Assembly (NCBI GenBank): GCA_009787995.1
Contig: WQSH01000003.1
Location: 1-40,551 of the forward strand
Source of the DNA: Oscillospiraceae bacterium
GTDB lineage: Bacteria; Bacillota; Clostridia; Oscillospirales; Oscillospiraceae
Length of the DNA stretch: 40,551 nt
Reading direction: 5' to 3'
In this document: positions 26,150-34,664 of the stretch, piece after piece
How positions within the stretch are numbered: position 1 is the first letter of the stretch
How the letters are laid out: every line of letters starts with the position of its first letter
Position numbers and translations under genes: made by a program
Notes under the pieces: model-generated
What the model was told of the DNA's origin: nothing
Database searches by the model: none
The model's input: the letters and a program-made list of their open reading frames with translations, nothing else

Positions 26150-27093
26150 AGATCTGCCGGTAAACGCTGAGGGAGGACTATGGTAACAGTTGTCCCTTTG
26201 CCAACTTGGCTGTCAATGTCGATTCTTCCCCCCATTAGCCGCAGCAAATCAAAAGTGATTGGCATCCCCAAGCCTGTACCATTTATTATGCGGGACTCAT
26301 TTTCGTGAAAACGAGCGTACTCATCAAAAATTGCAGCCCTCTGAGCCTCCGTCATCCCCCGGCCCGTATCTCTGATAGATACGATTAGGTCGGTTGTACT
26401 CAGTGACTCTGAATCGGTGGCACAGACTGTCAAGGTGACTGCGCCTGTATTTGTATACTTAAAAGCGTTGGACAAAATGTTGGTCAGCATTTGCTTGATG
26501 CGCAATTCGTCACCTATCAAATGCTCCGGCAGGCTTTTGTCTACGGTGACAAAAAAATCCAGCTCTTTGTCGCCCACATATGCCGTGTTAAGCTGCACAA
26601 CGTCGCGAATCATGCCAGCCAATTCATACTTTTCCTCTGCGAGAGTCATTTTTCCTGCTTCTATTTTGGATAAATCTAGAATATCATTTACGATTTTAAG
26701 CAGGTTGCTTGCAGATATGTATATTCTTGCAAAGGCGTCCTCAGTTTCCGAGGGCAGGTCTGATTTTAGCAGCTCCATCTCGGAAATGCCTAATATCGCC
26801 GATAGTGGGGTGCGGAGCTCGTGGCTCATTCTGGCGAGAAATTTGCTTTTTGCCCGATTATTCCCTTCTGCGACCATCATCTGCTTCACGCTCTCTTTCT
26901 GCTTGACGAAATGGATGGCAACTAGGAGGACTATTGCGGCAAAAACCACTGTGAGGAGAATTCCGCCGACAGCCATGAGATGCAGCCTGGCTATGTAGTC
27001 GGCAATCCTGTAAATATACACAAACGATGCAACAAAGGCAAGGGCAATAAACGAAAAGGCCACAACAATCGCACCCAAATTCTTTCTGCTCAT
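26146..27093 (-). CDS. Short membrane sensor histidine kinase
   Basis: A 315-residue histidine kinase with two transmembrane helices (about 7-28 and 41-61) separated by only a dozen residues, so it has almost no extracellular sensor and no HAMP domain. Catalytic parts are intact: H-box FLARMSHELRTPL (His91), N-box NILSNAFKYT, G1 RDTGRGM and G2 GTGLGMP. It ends shortly after the G2 region without a receiver. GGAGGTGG lies upstream of the ATG. Signals may be sensed in the membrane or from a partner. It lies downstream of the pseudo-receiver gene in the same direction, but a terminator stands between them. Confidence 0.88.
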   Translation of the reverse strand: MSRKNLGAIVVAFSFIALAFVASFVYIYRIADYIARLHLMAVGGILLTVVFAAIVLLVAIHFVKQKESVKQMMVAEGNNRAKSKFLARMSHELRTPLSAILGISEMELLKSDLPSETEDAFARIYISASNLLKIVNDILDLSKIEAGKMTLAEEKYELAGMIRDVVQLNTAYVGDKELDFFVTVDKSLPEHLIGDELRIKQMLTNILSNAFKYTNTGAVTLTVCATDSESLSTTDLIVSIRDTGRGMTEAQRAAIFDEYARFHENESRIINGTGLGMPITFDLLRLMGGRIDIDSQVGKGTTVTIVLPQRLPADL

Positions 27094-27243
27094 GGTGCCA
27101 CCTCCAAGAAAAGCGCAATCAAAAACACGGAAAACGTATACTACAAGAATAGCATTTTCCGGTTTTCTGCGGCACTCCCAGTGGCCTATTTATGAAGTCG
27201 CAAAATATACCCTATATACCCTGATTGCCTGTGCGCTCTGGGC

Positions 27244-27278
27244 AAAAAAGACAGAGTAACGTGCACCCTGTCTTTTTT
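27244..27278. terminator. Bidirectional intrinsic terminator
   Basis: Perfect 11-bp arms AAAAAAGACAG (27244-27254) and CTGTCTTTTTT (27268-27278) enclose a 13-base loop. It lies directly behind the stop of the pseudo-receiver gene on the minus strand. Confidence 0.85.
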
Positions 27279-27284
27279 CGTGCT

Positions 27285-28577
27285 TTACCCCAAGTGCTTC
27301 GACACTTTTTTTTGAACGTCTGCTGCGGTAATCGGCTTGACTATGAAGTCTGCCACTCCGGCTTCCATAAACTTGACCATTTTATTTTTCGTGATGTTGC
27401 TCGTTGTGAGCACAATCGGCGCCCGCTGTCCCATCTCGCGTATCTTTTTTGTCATAGCATAAGCGCCTAGGCCCGGCAAATCCTCGTCAAGTATGAACAA
27501 ATCCGGCTTGGCTGTTTTTAGATATGCAAGCGCAGCCCCGCTCGAAGTCGCCCCTACTAGTTCGTGCCCAGTATCTGCCAACGATGTCTTTAGGCTGTGC
27601 GAGAATATAATCATTTTATATATGGAAAAAATCTTTTTGCAGTCCTCCGTCGCACCAGCAAGTATAACCTCAGTTTCAAATGAAATTTCATTTTCAGTTT
27701 CCCTGTCAGATTCTGCCTTCACGGTTGGTTTCGCTGTGATTTTTGGCAGCTGTAACGCCTTTATGTCCGCAGAAAGAATGGATAAGGTAGACAGGAAATA
27801 ATTGAGGTACGCTTCTAGCTTCTCATGCCTAATGCTGTTAAAGTCCTTGTTTTCGTTTATTTGATTGCGGCAGTCATACGCCAAATCGTCTGCGTTGATT
27901 TTAGTTAGCGACTCTTCTATTGCAGTTAGCCATTGCTGAACGAAAACATAATGCTTTATTCTAATCGAATTTTTAAGACCCTTTTCCTGCTTAGGATATT
28001 CATCTTGGAAAGCATGGATACTATCAACGTATCTATAGAGCTCCTCTTCCGTCATCGCATCAATCTTCTCTGAGTTGAGCTCCATGATGGTGTGAAGCTT
28101 GCTTTTTAGCAAATCTGGAATAAGGTTTTCGTTTTGCGCCTCCGGAGGCGCCTCTTCTTGTTTCTGCTCCGCCTTTTCATCATCCAAGGCTTCTAAAGCA
28201 TGAGCCAAGTCGTCAAACAAGACTGTTACCGTTGACAAGAAATAATCGACATAGGCCTTCAGCCTCTCGTGCCGTATGTTGTCGACATCCTGATATTGAG
28301 CAACTTGCCTTTCACAGTCTTTTGCCAAGCTATCTGCACATACTTTTGAAAGGCTGCCAGCGAGAACCTTCAAGCATCCCAGAACCTGCGCGTAGTCCTG
28401 CTCAGCCATCGCAGCTTCTAGGCTCTCTTTTTGAGAATTGAAGGACTCAACAGCAGTTTCCAATGTTTTGATATAGCCGTGCATCTGCGACTCGGTCATT
28501 ATCGCAATGGAGTCAGCATTTAAATCCGGTATGGCAAAAAGCTCTTCCCTTAAGTAATTGATTTTTTCATTTTTCAT
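27285..28577 (-). CDS. Protein with two HPt-like helical domains and a degenerate receiver
   Basis: A 430-residue protein. Two related helical blocks (about 15-125 and 165-275) share LxADxLAxDCxxQ, NIRHE(R/K)L and AYx(D/N)YFLST segments, so they are an internal duplication. Their helix pattern resembles histidine phosphotransfer domains, but no His sits at the expected phosphorylation site. The C-terminal ~120 residues look like a receiver, with FILDEDLPGLG (candidate phospho-Asp), VLTTSN and IVKPI. The usual acidic pair after the first strand is replaced (EVILAGATED), so phosphorylation is doubtful. It follows the EAL-HDOD gene by 116 bases on the same strand and is closed by a strong terminator. 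It is probably a scaffold or signalling adaptor, but this is inference. Confidence 0.7.
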   Translation of the reverse strand: MKNEKINYLREELFAIPDLNADSIAIMTESQMHGYIKTLETAVESFNSQKESLEAAMAEQDYAQVLGCLKVLAGSLSKVCADSLAKDCERQVAQYQDVDNIRHERLKAYVDYFLSTVTVLFDDLAHALEALDDEKAEQKQEEAPPEAQNENLIPDLLKSKLHTIMELNSEKIDAMTEEELYRYVDSIHAFQDEYPKQEKGLKNSIRIKHYVFVQQWLTAIEESLTKINADDLAYDCRNQINENKDFNSIRHEKLEAYLNYFLSTLSILSADIKALQLPKITAKPTVKAESDRETENEISFETEVILAGATEDCKKIFSIYKMIIFSHSLKTSLADTGHELVGATSSGAALAYLKTAKPDLFILDEDLPGLGAYAMTKKIREMGQRAPIVLTTSNITKNKMVKFMEAGVADFIVKPITAADVQKKVSKHLG

Positions 28578-28693
28578 GTGGCTCTCCCAATCTCTAGTGC
28601 CTAAAAGATTTTCTTAAATCGCAATAAATTTCAGCGCCATTGTAGCGGCGGAAATCAATGCCGCCGGTTCTTGTCTGATGAATTACTGCCGCC

Positions 28694-29947
28694 TTACTCA
28701 AATTCAACCTCATACTCATAATCTTCGCCTATTGCATCCAAGAGCGCTTTGTACCAAACAAGAGAGTCGATAAAGGCCGTAGTGACTTCGTCTAAATCAA
28801 GATTGTTTTGAACCATTTTGATTGCGACATCGTCCCAATTAGCGCGTTCATAAGCATATATGAATTCCATAACCTTATAAAAGTCGCCCTTATTTTCTAC
28901 CAAAGCCTCCCTAACATGCTCATCCAGCGAAATTTCGTTTGCCGCTTCCTGCATGGGCTTTTCAAGAATAATGTCCAGCAATGAGAACAGGCCCATCATG
29001 AACAGGCTCGGCCCATAAGTGCCCATATTAAAAGGCTTTGCAAGGTTTTCGGCAAAGCTTGCGCGTATAAGCGACACCTTTGTTATTTCGCCCGGCCTGT
29101 CTTCTGCCAGCTTAAGCGAAAGGGCCGCAGTCGCCCAGCGCTTAACTTCCTTTTGTCCCAAAATTGCAACTGCGTTCCTAATGGAGTTGATTTTCTGGGG
29201 CATTACCGAATTTATAAACTTCAGCAGCGATATCGACAAAGAAGGGTCGCGCTCAATTGTGCCAGCTATGTCTGAAAGCTCAAAATCTTCTTCATTTATC
29301 TGATTTAAGAGCGTTATCGCATTGATTTTCACCGGAGATATATCACCTTTGCCCTTTGTAATTGGCTGCTTGTAAAACCGTCCGGAATAAAGTGCGCCTT
29401 TGACGCCTGTTAGCTTCTTGAAGCTGTCCATATCAGGGATGTCGGACAAAATAAGCTGTTTTTCTTTCGCCATTTTTTTCATCGTCTCGATGAATTTTGC
29501 ATCGGCATCATAATCGCGAGTGTCGACAATAACGCAATCAAGCAACTCAAAAAGCGGATTTGACGTATGGCCTTCAAGAAACCCATCAACAGCTATGCGA
29601 AATCCGAGTTCACGCAATTCGCGGCATTTATTTAGCACTGGGGCGTCGGGCTTTATATTGTTAGGCAGCACGCACACCAGTTTTTCAGGCAAAATGCCCA
29701 ATGTCATCGGTATGCCCATAAGCAGATGATATTCGTTGATATCAACATACAGTGGGAAAACCCCTGACAATGGCTCAATGCCAAGAGTCTTAACCAAATC
29801 CAACCCAGGTGACAACACTGCGTCCCATGGAGTGACATAATTATCCATCATCCCGAGCAGCGTTTCCCCGGCTCTGGAATTAATCCTGTAGGCCTCAACC
29901 GACATTTCTGAGTCAAAGAACGGAATTGCGACAATAAGTGTTTTCAT
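28694..29947 (-). CDS. Degenerate EAL plus HDOD signalling protein
   Basis: A 417-residue protein of the EAL-HDOD (YuxH-like) class. Residues 1-200 follow an EAL domain fold (opening PFFDSEMSVEAY, later LRELGFRIAVDGF), but the EAL and DDFG-type metal motifs are not conserved, so it should not hydrolyse c-di-GMP. Residues about 205-400 are an HDOD domain (INAITLLNQINEEDF, IERDPSLSISLLKFINS, AVAILGQKEVKRW), a helical module found in signalling and motility proteins. A likely promoter is at 29995-30023, and the start codon has AGGAGG upstream. It is followed by the pseudo-HPt protein, and the two may work together. Confidence 0.85.
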   Translation of the reverse strand: MKTLIVAIPFFDSEMSVEAYRINSRAGETLLGMMDNYVTPWDAVLSPGLDLVKTLGIEPLSGVFPLYVDINEYHLLMGIPMTLGILPEKLVCVLPNNIKPDAPVLNKCRELRELGFRIAVDGFLEGHTSNPLFELLDCVIVDTRDYDADAKFIETMKKMAKEKQLILSDIPDMDSFKKLTGVKGALYSGRFYKQPITKGKGDISPVKINAITLLNQINEEDFELSDIAGTIERDPSLSISLLKFINSVMPQKINSIRNAVAILGQKEVKRWATAALSLKLAEDRPGEITKVSLIRASFAENLAKPFNMGTYGPSLFMMGLFSLLDIILEKPMQEAANEISLDEHVREALVENKGDFYKVMEFIYAYERANWDDVAIKMVQNNLDLDEVTTAFIDSLVWYKALLDAIGEDYEYEVEFE

Positions 29948-29994
29948 CTAAAATCCTCCTATACTCGTACCGAAAGGGAATTAGTCCGACTACC

Positions 29995-30023
29995 ATTATA
30001 CTTAACATGCGCATCAAACACAA
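29995..30023 (-). promoter_or_regulatory. Promoter of the EAL-HDOD gene
   Basis: Minus-strand TTGTGT and a perfect TATAAT (29995-30000) are spaced by 17 bases, about 48 bases upstream of the start. Confidence 0.6.
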
Positions 30024-30072
30024 GTCAAACTTGCTGCATCTTGATGAGTTTTTGTGCAAAACTTATCCAAAT

Positions 30073-30102
30073 TTGACTCAGCGGCAGACTTTGTGCTAGT
30101 AT
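30073..30102 (+). promoter_or_regulatory. Probable promoter of the MgtC-family gene
   Basis: TTGACT (30073-30078) and TAGTAT (30097-30102) are spaced by 18 bases, with TGC directly before the -10. It lies about 100 bases upstream of the start, which leaves a leader of about 90 bases without an obvious riboswitch fold. Confidence 0.5.
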
Positions 30103-30199
30103 ATTTGCAGAAATTTGCTTAGCAGGAGTCATTAATTTTCAACCACCACACATTGCGGCACAAATCACCCAGCACCCTTACTTTTGGAGGATATCTCTT

Positions 30200-30904
30200 A
30201 TGTCACTTTATGAGTTTCTTGAGGCAACAAGAGGGCTAAATGCAATATCTATTTCTGTGCGGCTGGTGCTCGCAATGACTTTGGGCGGCATCATCGGTCT
30301 TGAGCGCGGAATAAAAAAACGCCCGGCCGGAATGCGCACATATATGCTTGTTTGCATTGGCGCCACATTGGTCATGATCACAAACCAGTACCTAACCTAT
30401 ACATTCCCCTATGCCGACCCAGCGCGCCTGGGCGCCCAAGTTATAAGCGGCATAGGCTTTTTGGGCGTCGGCACGATAATAATAACCCGCGACAGGCAAG
30501 TGCGCGGACTGACTACGGCGGCTGGCCTGTGGGCAAGCGCTTGCATGGGCTTGGCTATCGGCGTCGGTTTTTACACCGGTGCGCTGATTGGCATGGCTTT
30601 TATATTTTTTGTGACCACGATTATGCACAAGCTGGACACAGAGCTTATAAGGCGCTCCCGAGCAATGGAGGTATATATGGAACTGACGGATTCGTCCCAT
30701 ATTTACAAGATTTTGGACCACATGCGCGAAAGTAATGTAAAAGTTACTTACATGGAAGTGATGCGCCCTAAGTATGACAACCATGATCAGAACACAAAAA
30801 TAGCCCTGCTGCTCTCCCTGTACCTGCCAACGCGGAAAATTCACTTTGAGGTTTTGTCGAAATTCGGCGAAATCGAGTGCGTAAGCTATGTGGAGGAAGT
30901 TTAG
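30200..30904 (+). CDS. MgtC/SapB family membrane protein
   Basis: A 234-residue MgtC/SapB-family protein. The N-terminal ~140 residues hold about four transmembrane helices and the family signature GGIIGLERGIKKRPAGMRTYMLVCIGATL (only in part quoted by family logos, at about residues 32-60), then GIGFLGVGTII and GLTTAAGLWASACMGLAIG. The C-terminal ~85 residues are a soluble ACT-like domain. In pathogens MgtC affects Mg2+ homeostasis and inhibits F-ATPase; in other bacteria the role is unclear. GGAGG lies upstream of the ATG. Its stop overlaps that of the convergent tex gene by four bases. Confidence 0.92.
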   Translation: MSLYEFLEATRGLNAISISVRLVLAMTLGGIIGLERGIKKRPAGMRTYMLVCIGATLVMITNQYLTYTFPYADPARLGAQVISGIGFLGVGTIIITRDRQVRGLTTAAGLWASACMGLAIGVGFYTGALIGMAFIFFVTTIMHKLDTELIRRSRAMEVYMELTDSSHIYKILDHMRESNVKVTYMEVMRPKYDNHDQNTKIALLLSLYLPTRKIHFEVLSKFGEIECVSYVEEV

Positions 30905-33069
30905 GCGGGCGGTAAGTTGTTGTTTTTCTCTTTCATGCTCAGCGAAATACGCTTCTTTTGTGTATCCACGCTCAGCACGGTGACATTTACCATGTCGCCG
31001 ACCTTGACGACCTCGGACGGATGCCGGATAAAGCGGTTTGCCATTTCGGAAACATGGACCAGCCCATCCTGATGCACTCCGATGTCCACAAAGGCCCCGA
31101 AATCTATGACATTGCGCACCGTCCCTGCCATCACCATGCCCGGCTTTAGGTCTGACATGTCAAGGACGTCTGTCCTAAGCTGCTGCTGCGGCAGCTCGTC
31201 GCGCGGGTCACGCCCGGGCTTCTGCAGCGCAAGGGCGATATCCATCAGCGTATGGATTCCCACGTTGCATTTTTGTGCAACGCCCTCCTCGCCGCGCTCC
31301 CTTATCCACTCGTGGAGCGGCGGCATTGCACCCACGTCCTTTACGCTCAGCTCAAAAACGCCCAGCAGCTCCTTTGCCGCTTTGTAGGACTCGGGATGGA
31401 CAGAGGTGTTGTCCAGCACATTCTTCCCGTCGGGTATGCGCAAGAAGCCTGCACATTGCTCATATGCCTTTGGCCCGAGCTTCGGAACCTTCAGTAGCGC
31501 CTTTCTATCGGGAAATGCGCCGTTTTCTTCCCTATAAGTTACTACGTTTTTTGCGGTAGCAGGGCCCAAGCCCGCAATGCGAGCCAAGAGCGGAGCCGAG
31601 GCGACGTTGAGGTCGACGCCCACCGAGTTTACGCAATCTTCGACCACCCCATCAAGCGTGTCGCTCAGCCTGGCCTGGGGCATATCGTGCTGATACTGGC
31701 CTACGCCTATGGATTTTGGGTCTACCTTGACAAGCTCCGCCAAGGGGTCTTGCAAACGGCGGGCGATGGAAATGGCTGACCTGAGAGAAACGTCAAACTG
31801 CGGAAATTCATCGGCGGCAATCTTCGATGCAGAGTATACAGACGCCCCGGCTTCGTTTACCATCACGTAAGAAACCCCCGGAATTCCTTTAATTAGCTCT
31901 GCCGTGAATATCTCAGCCTCCTTTGACGCCGTGCCGTTCCCTATGGCTATGACTGTGACTTTGTGCTTGCTTATCAGCTTTTTAAGCGTTGCGGCTGCCT
32001 CGGCTGTCTTGGACTGCGGGGGCGTGGGGTATACGACGACTGTGTCGAGCACCATGCCCATCGCATCGATGACGGCGCACTTGCAGCCCGTTCGGTATGC
32101 CGGGTCGATTGCCAGGATAACATGCCCGCGAATTGGCGGCTGCATGAGCAGCTGCTTGAGGTTTTCGCCAAACATTTTGATTGCCTGCTCTTGAGCCGCA
32201 TCAGAAAGGCTTGCGCGAAGCTCCCGCTCCAGCGATGGAAAAAGCAGGCGGTGCCAAGAGTCCTCAATGGCGCTCATCACATACTGCGTGGTAGGGCATT
32301 CATATTGCCCCAAAATAGCGCCATCCATCGTTGACAGCGCCGCATCGTGAGGCGCTAGAAGCGTGACTTTCAGGGCTTCTTCCTTTTCGCCCCTGTTTAT
32401 TGCAAGCACGCGGTGATGCGCAATTTTGCGCACAGGTTCTTCAAAGTCGTAATACATTTCATATATGGGGTTGCCCTCCTTCGCTTTCTCGGAGCGGAGG
32501 ATGCCGTCCCGCAATAGGAGAGGGCGCAGCTTCACCCGGAGCGAGGCATCGTCTGAAAAGTCCTCTGCGAGGATGTCGCAAGCTCCGTTTAAGCAGCTTT
32601 CGGCGTCGGGCAAGCCTTTTTCTTCATCGACAAAACCGGCGGCTCTTTCGAGCGGGGGCTGCGAATTGCTCGCTTGTTCTAGCAACCACTGCGCAAGCGG
32701 CTCCAGCCCTTGTTCCCTCGCAACGGTGGCTCGGGTGCGTCTTTTTTGCTTATATGGGCGGTAAATGTCCTCAACCGCCGCAAGGGTCTGCGCAGCGGCG
32801 ACTGCCGCAACCAGTTCGTCCGTAAGCTTCCCCTGCGACTCTATGGATGCGAGGACTTCCTGCTTTCGTTTGTCCAAATTCCGCAGGTATTGCAGCCTGT
32901 CGGCCAGCTCGCGCAGCTTCTGGTCGTCCATAGCCCCGTGCAGCTCTTTGCGGTAGCGGGCGATGAATGGTATTGTATTGCCTTCGTCGATGAGCTTGAT
33001 AACATTCTCGACATGTGCGGGAAGGCAAATAAACTCTTTGGATAGAATGGTTTCGTATGAAGTTGTCAA
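30901..33069 (-). CDS. tex: Tex family RNA-binding transcription accessory protein
   Basis: A 722-residue Tex protein, a nucleic-acid-binding factor related to Spt6. In order: a helical N-terminal region (IPFIARYRKELHGAMDD), a YqgF-like RNase H fold domain (ILAIDPAYRTGCKCAVID), helix-hairpin-helix motifs (ARIAGLGPATAKNVVTYREENG) and a C-terminal S1 RNA-binding domain (about 635-705, VRNVIDFGAFVDIGVHQDGLVH). The start is read as TTG at 33069 because GGAGG lies six bases upstream. The frame extends to an ATG at 33117, but that would place the Shine-Dalgarno inside the gene. The length fits the family. Confidence 0.93.
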   Translation of the reverse strand: MTTSYETILSKEFICLPAHVENVIKLIDEGNTIPFIARYRKELHGAMDDQKLRELADRLQYLRNLDKRKQEVLASIESQGKLTDELVAAVAAAQTLAAVEDIYRPYKQKRRTRATVAREQGLEPLAQWLLEQASNSQPPLERAAGFVDEEKGLPDAESCLNGACDILAEDFSDDASLRVKLRPLLLRDGILRSEKAKEGNPIYEMYYDFEEPVRKIAHHRVLAINRGEKEEALKVTLLAPHDAALSTMDGAILGQYECPTTQYVMSAIEDSWHRLLFPSLERELRASLSDAAQEQAIKMFGENLKQLLMQPPIRGHVILAIDPAYRTGCKCAVIDAMGMVLDTVVVYPTPPQSKTAEAAATLKKLISKHKVTVIAIGNGTASKEAEIFTAELIKGIPGVSYVMVNEAGASVYSASKIAADEFPQFDVSLRSAISIARRLQDPLAELVKVDPKSIGVGQYQHDMPQARLSDTLDGVVEDCVNSVGVDLNVASAPLLARIAGLGPATAKNVVTYREENGAFPDRKALLKVPKLGPKAYEQCAGFLRIPDGKNVLDNTSVHPESYKAAKELLGVFELSVKDVGAMPPLHEWIRERGEEGVAQKCNVGIHTLMDIALALQKPGRDPRDELPQQQLRTDVLDMSDLKPGMVMAGTVRNVIDFGAFVDIGVHQDGLVHVSEMANRFIRHPSEVVKVGDMVNVTVLSVDTQKKRISLSMKEKNNNLPPA

Positions 33070-33176
33070 ATTAAATCCTCCAATGCCTTTTTTTGAGCTG
33101 CCCCAACGGCTTTTCACAATTGCGATGGCATACCTCTAAAGTGTAATTTATGTAAGCTTTTCCAGCATTTTCTCTC

Positions 33177-34505
33177 TCATTTATTTAAGACATACCGTGT
33201 GTTCTTGCCATTGCCCACAGCTCTAATCTCATTCTTGCTTAGCAAGCCTTTCAGAATGCGCACTGCCATTGCTTGCGACAGTGATAACGCCGATTCCACA
33301 TCTTTCCTCACGATAAAATCCTTGTTTTCAAGCAACTCCAGCACCGCACCCTCGTTTTCGCTCAATAATACTCTTTCAGAAGCTTCATTAGTATTCGGCA
33401 GGGTAATCTTAAATGCGTTGTCAGTGACTTCGATTTGTGGCTTGGCGGCAACGCCCTCATAGCTCTGCATGATTTTTGGCATACCTGTACCGTAGGCTTC
33501 TATTAGCGTAAGCCGATAAAACACATTGGCAAGGTTTTTATTACGGGCTATGGAAATACCAAGCATCATGTCATCAAAGGTAATTCCTCTGACCAGTCCA
33601 CCGATGGAAACAAATTCTATGCGGTCATCAAAAATGCTGATTAGCGTACTGTCGCTAAAAGCATAATCCTTGTGCACCAACGCATTTTGCAGCACTTCCC
33701 TAACTGCTTCTGGCGGGTAATCCCTTTTGTCCAAGCGCCGTAGCCCATTTATCTCCGAGCGAACACGGTTATAGCGGTCAATAAACTCGTAAATTTCATT
33801 AAGTTGTTTTAGCAAAGAACCCGAAAACTCCCGCCTGTCTTTGAATATCGCTTTAGACGTTCCTTCAAAAATGGCAAGCTTTACCGTGTGCACGCATTGG
33901 TCGGACAAGAGCAATCCTAAATTCGTATATATCCCACCAGAGTTCATCAGCCCAAGTGTTTTTTGCTGACTCTTCCCAAATGAAACATTTTCGAGCTTAA
34001 ATTCCTTTTCAGCATAGGCAAAAGTTAATTCTTGGTTGAGCGAACGGATTTCCTCGTATTTCTCACCATCGGTTTCTTTTATCATGCGCAAAATCGCTGT
34101 TTCCGTTGCGGGAACACTCGATGCTCCCTGTCTTACATATACACCCTCTGGGCGTATGCCTTTACTGGAAATGTAGTACGGACATGACGAGCCTTTTTGC
34201 ACAATAAGTTTGATAACCGCCTTGTTATCAATCATTTCCTGTGCATAGTCCACGAACATAGTTACATCAGGCTTTACGCTATCACGAATAGCATTGGTCG
34301 CTTTGAGCATCGCTTCGTCAATATCCTCCACGCCATACGCACCGCCGCTATTATCAACGCCAATGTAAAGTGTGCCGCCGCTTGTGTTTGCGTAAGCGAT
34401 GACAGTTTTGACTATGTCCGATGTATACTCTCTCTTAAACTCCGTCATTGCATTTTCAATTAAAGACAAACGGCGCCCCTCGCTTTCTGATACATTCTGA
34501 TACAT
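33177..34505 (-). CDS. AlbA_2 (Schlafen-type) domain ATP-binding protein
   Basis: A 442-residue protein of the class often labelled a putative transcriptional regulator or ATP-dependent helicase RecG-like. The N-terminal AlbA_2 domain (about 15-140) has EFKREY, VIAYANTSGGTLYIGVDNSG and GVYVRQGASSVPA. The middle has a GHKL-like segment (EAVREVLQNALVHKDY, DDRIEFVSIGG, YGTGMPKI). The end is a winged helix (about 375-440). Members may act in regulation or defence; no specific role is known. The proposed ATG has no Shine-Dalgarno and lies about 10 bases from a good -10 hexamer, so a leaderless mRNA is likely. An in-frame ATG at 34448 is the alternative. A 10-base sequence is tandemly repeated at the start. 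Confidence 0.8.
   Translation of the reverse strand: MYQNVSESEGRRLSLIENAMTEFKREYTSDIVKTVIAYANTSGGTLYIGVDNSGGAYGVEDIDEAMLKATNAIRDSVKPDVTMFVDYAQEMIDNKAVIKLIVQKGSSCPYYISSKGIRPEGVYVRQGASSVPATETAILRMIKETDGEKYEEIRSLNQELTFAYAEKEFKLENVSFGKSQQKTLGLMNSGGIYTNLGLLLSDQCVHTVKLAIFEGTSKAIFKDRREFSGSLLKQLNEIYEFIDRYNRVRSEINGLRRLDKRDYPPEAVREVLQNALVHKDYAFSDSTLISIFDDRIEFVSIGGLVRGITFDDMMLGISIARNKNLANVFYRLTLIEAYGTGMPKIMQSYEGVAAKPQIEVTDNAFKITLPNTNEASERVLLSENEGAVLELLENKDFIVRKDVESALSLSQAMAVRILKGLLSKNEIRAVGNGKNTRYVLNK
34486..34505. repeat. Tandem 10-base repeat at a start codon
   Basis: Two perfect copies of TCTGATACAT (34486-34495 and 34496-34505) overlap the start of the AlbA_2 gene. On the coding strand each copy begins with ATG. 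Loss or gain of one copy would shift the frame. Confidence 0.8.
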
Positions 34506-34514
34506 TCTGTTACT

Positions 34515-34543
34515 ATTCTAATCATTTTAATCATTTTCGTCAA
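34515..34543 (-). promoter_or_regulatory. Promoter of the AlbA_2 gene
   Basis: Minus-strand TTGACG (34538-34543) and TAGAAT (34515-34520) are spaced by 17 bases. Only nine bases separate the -10 from the ATG. Confidence 0.65.
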
Positions 34544-34664
34544 TAGCACCAGAAAAATATTTGCCAGGTTGATATCAGTTGTCGTTACAGTTCTTCACAC
34601 GTCGCTTGCCAAGCGCCCGAAATGGTCAATTTACTACGCTGCTTCCTCAGGCTTAACCGTCCGC

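Noticed and set aside
28647-28665. GGCGG/CCGCC hairpin between the EAL-HDOD and pseudo-receiver genes
   Set aside because: Only five base pairs and no T-run on either strand, so it is not supported as a terminator.
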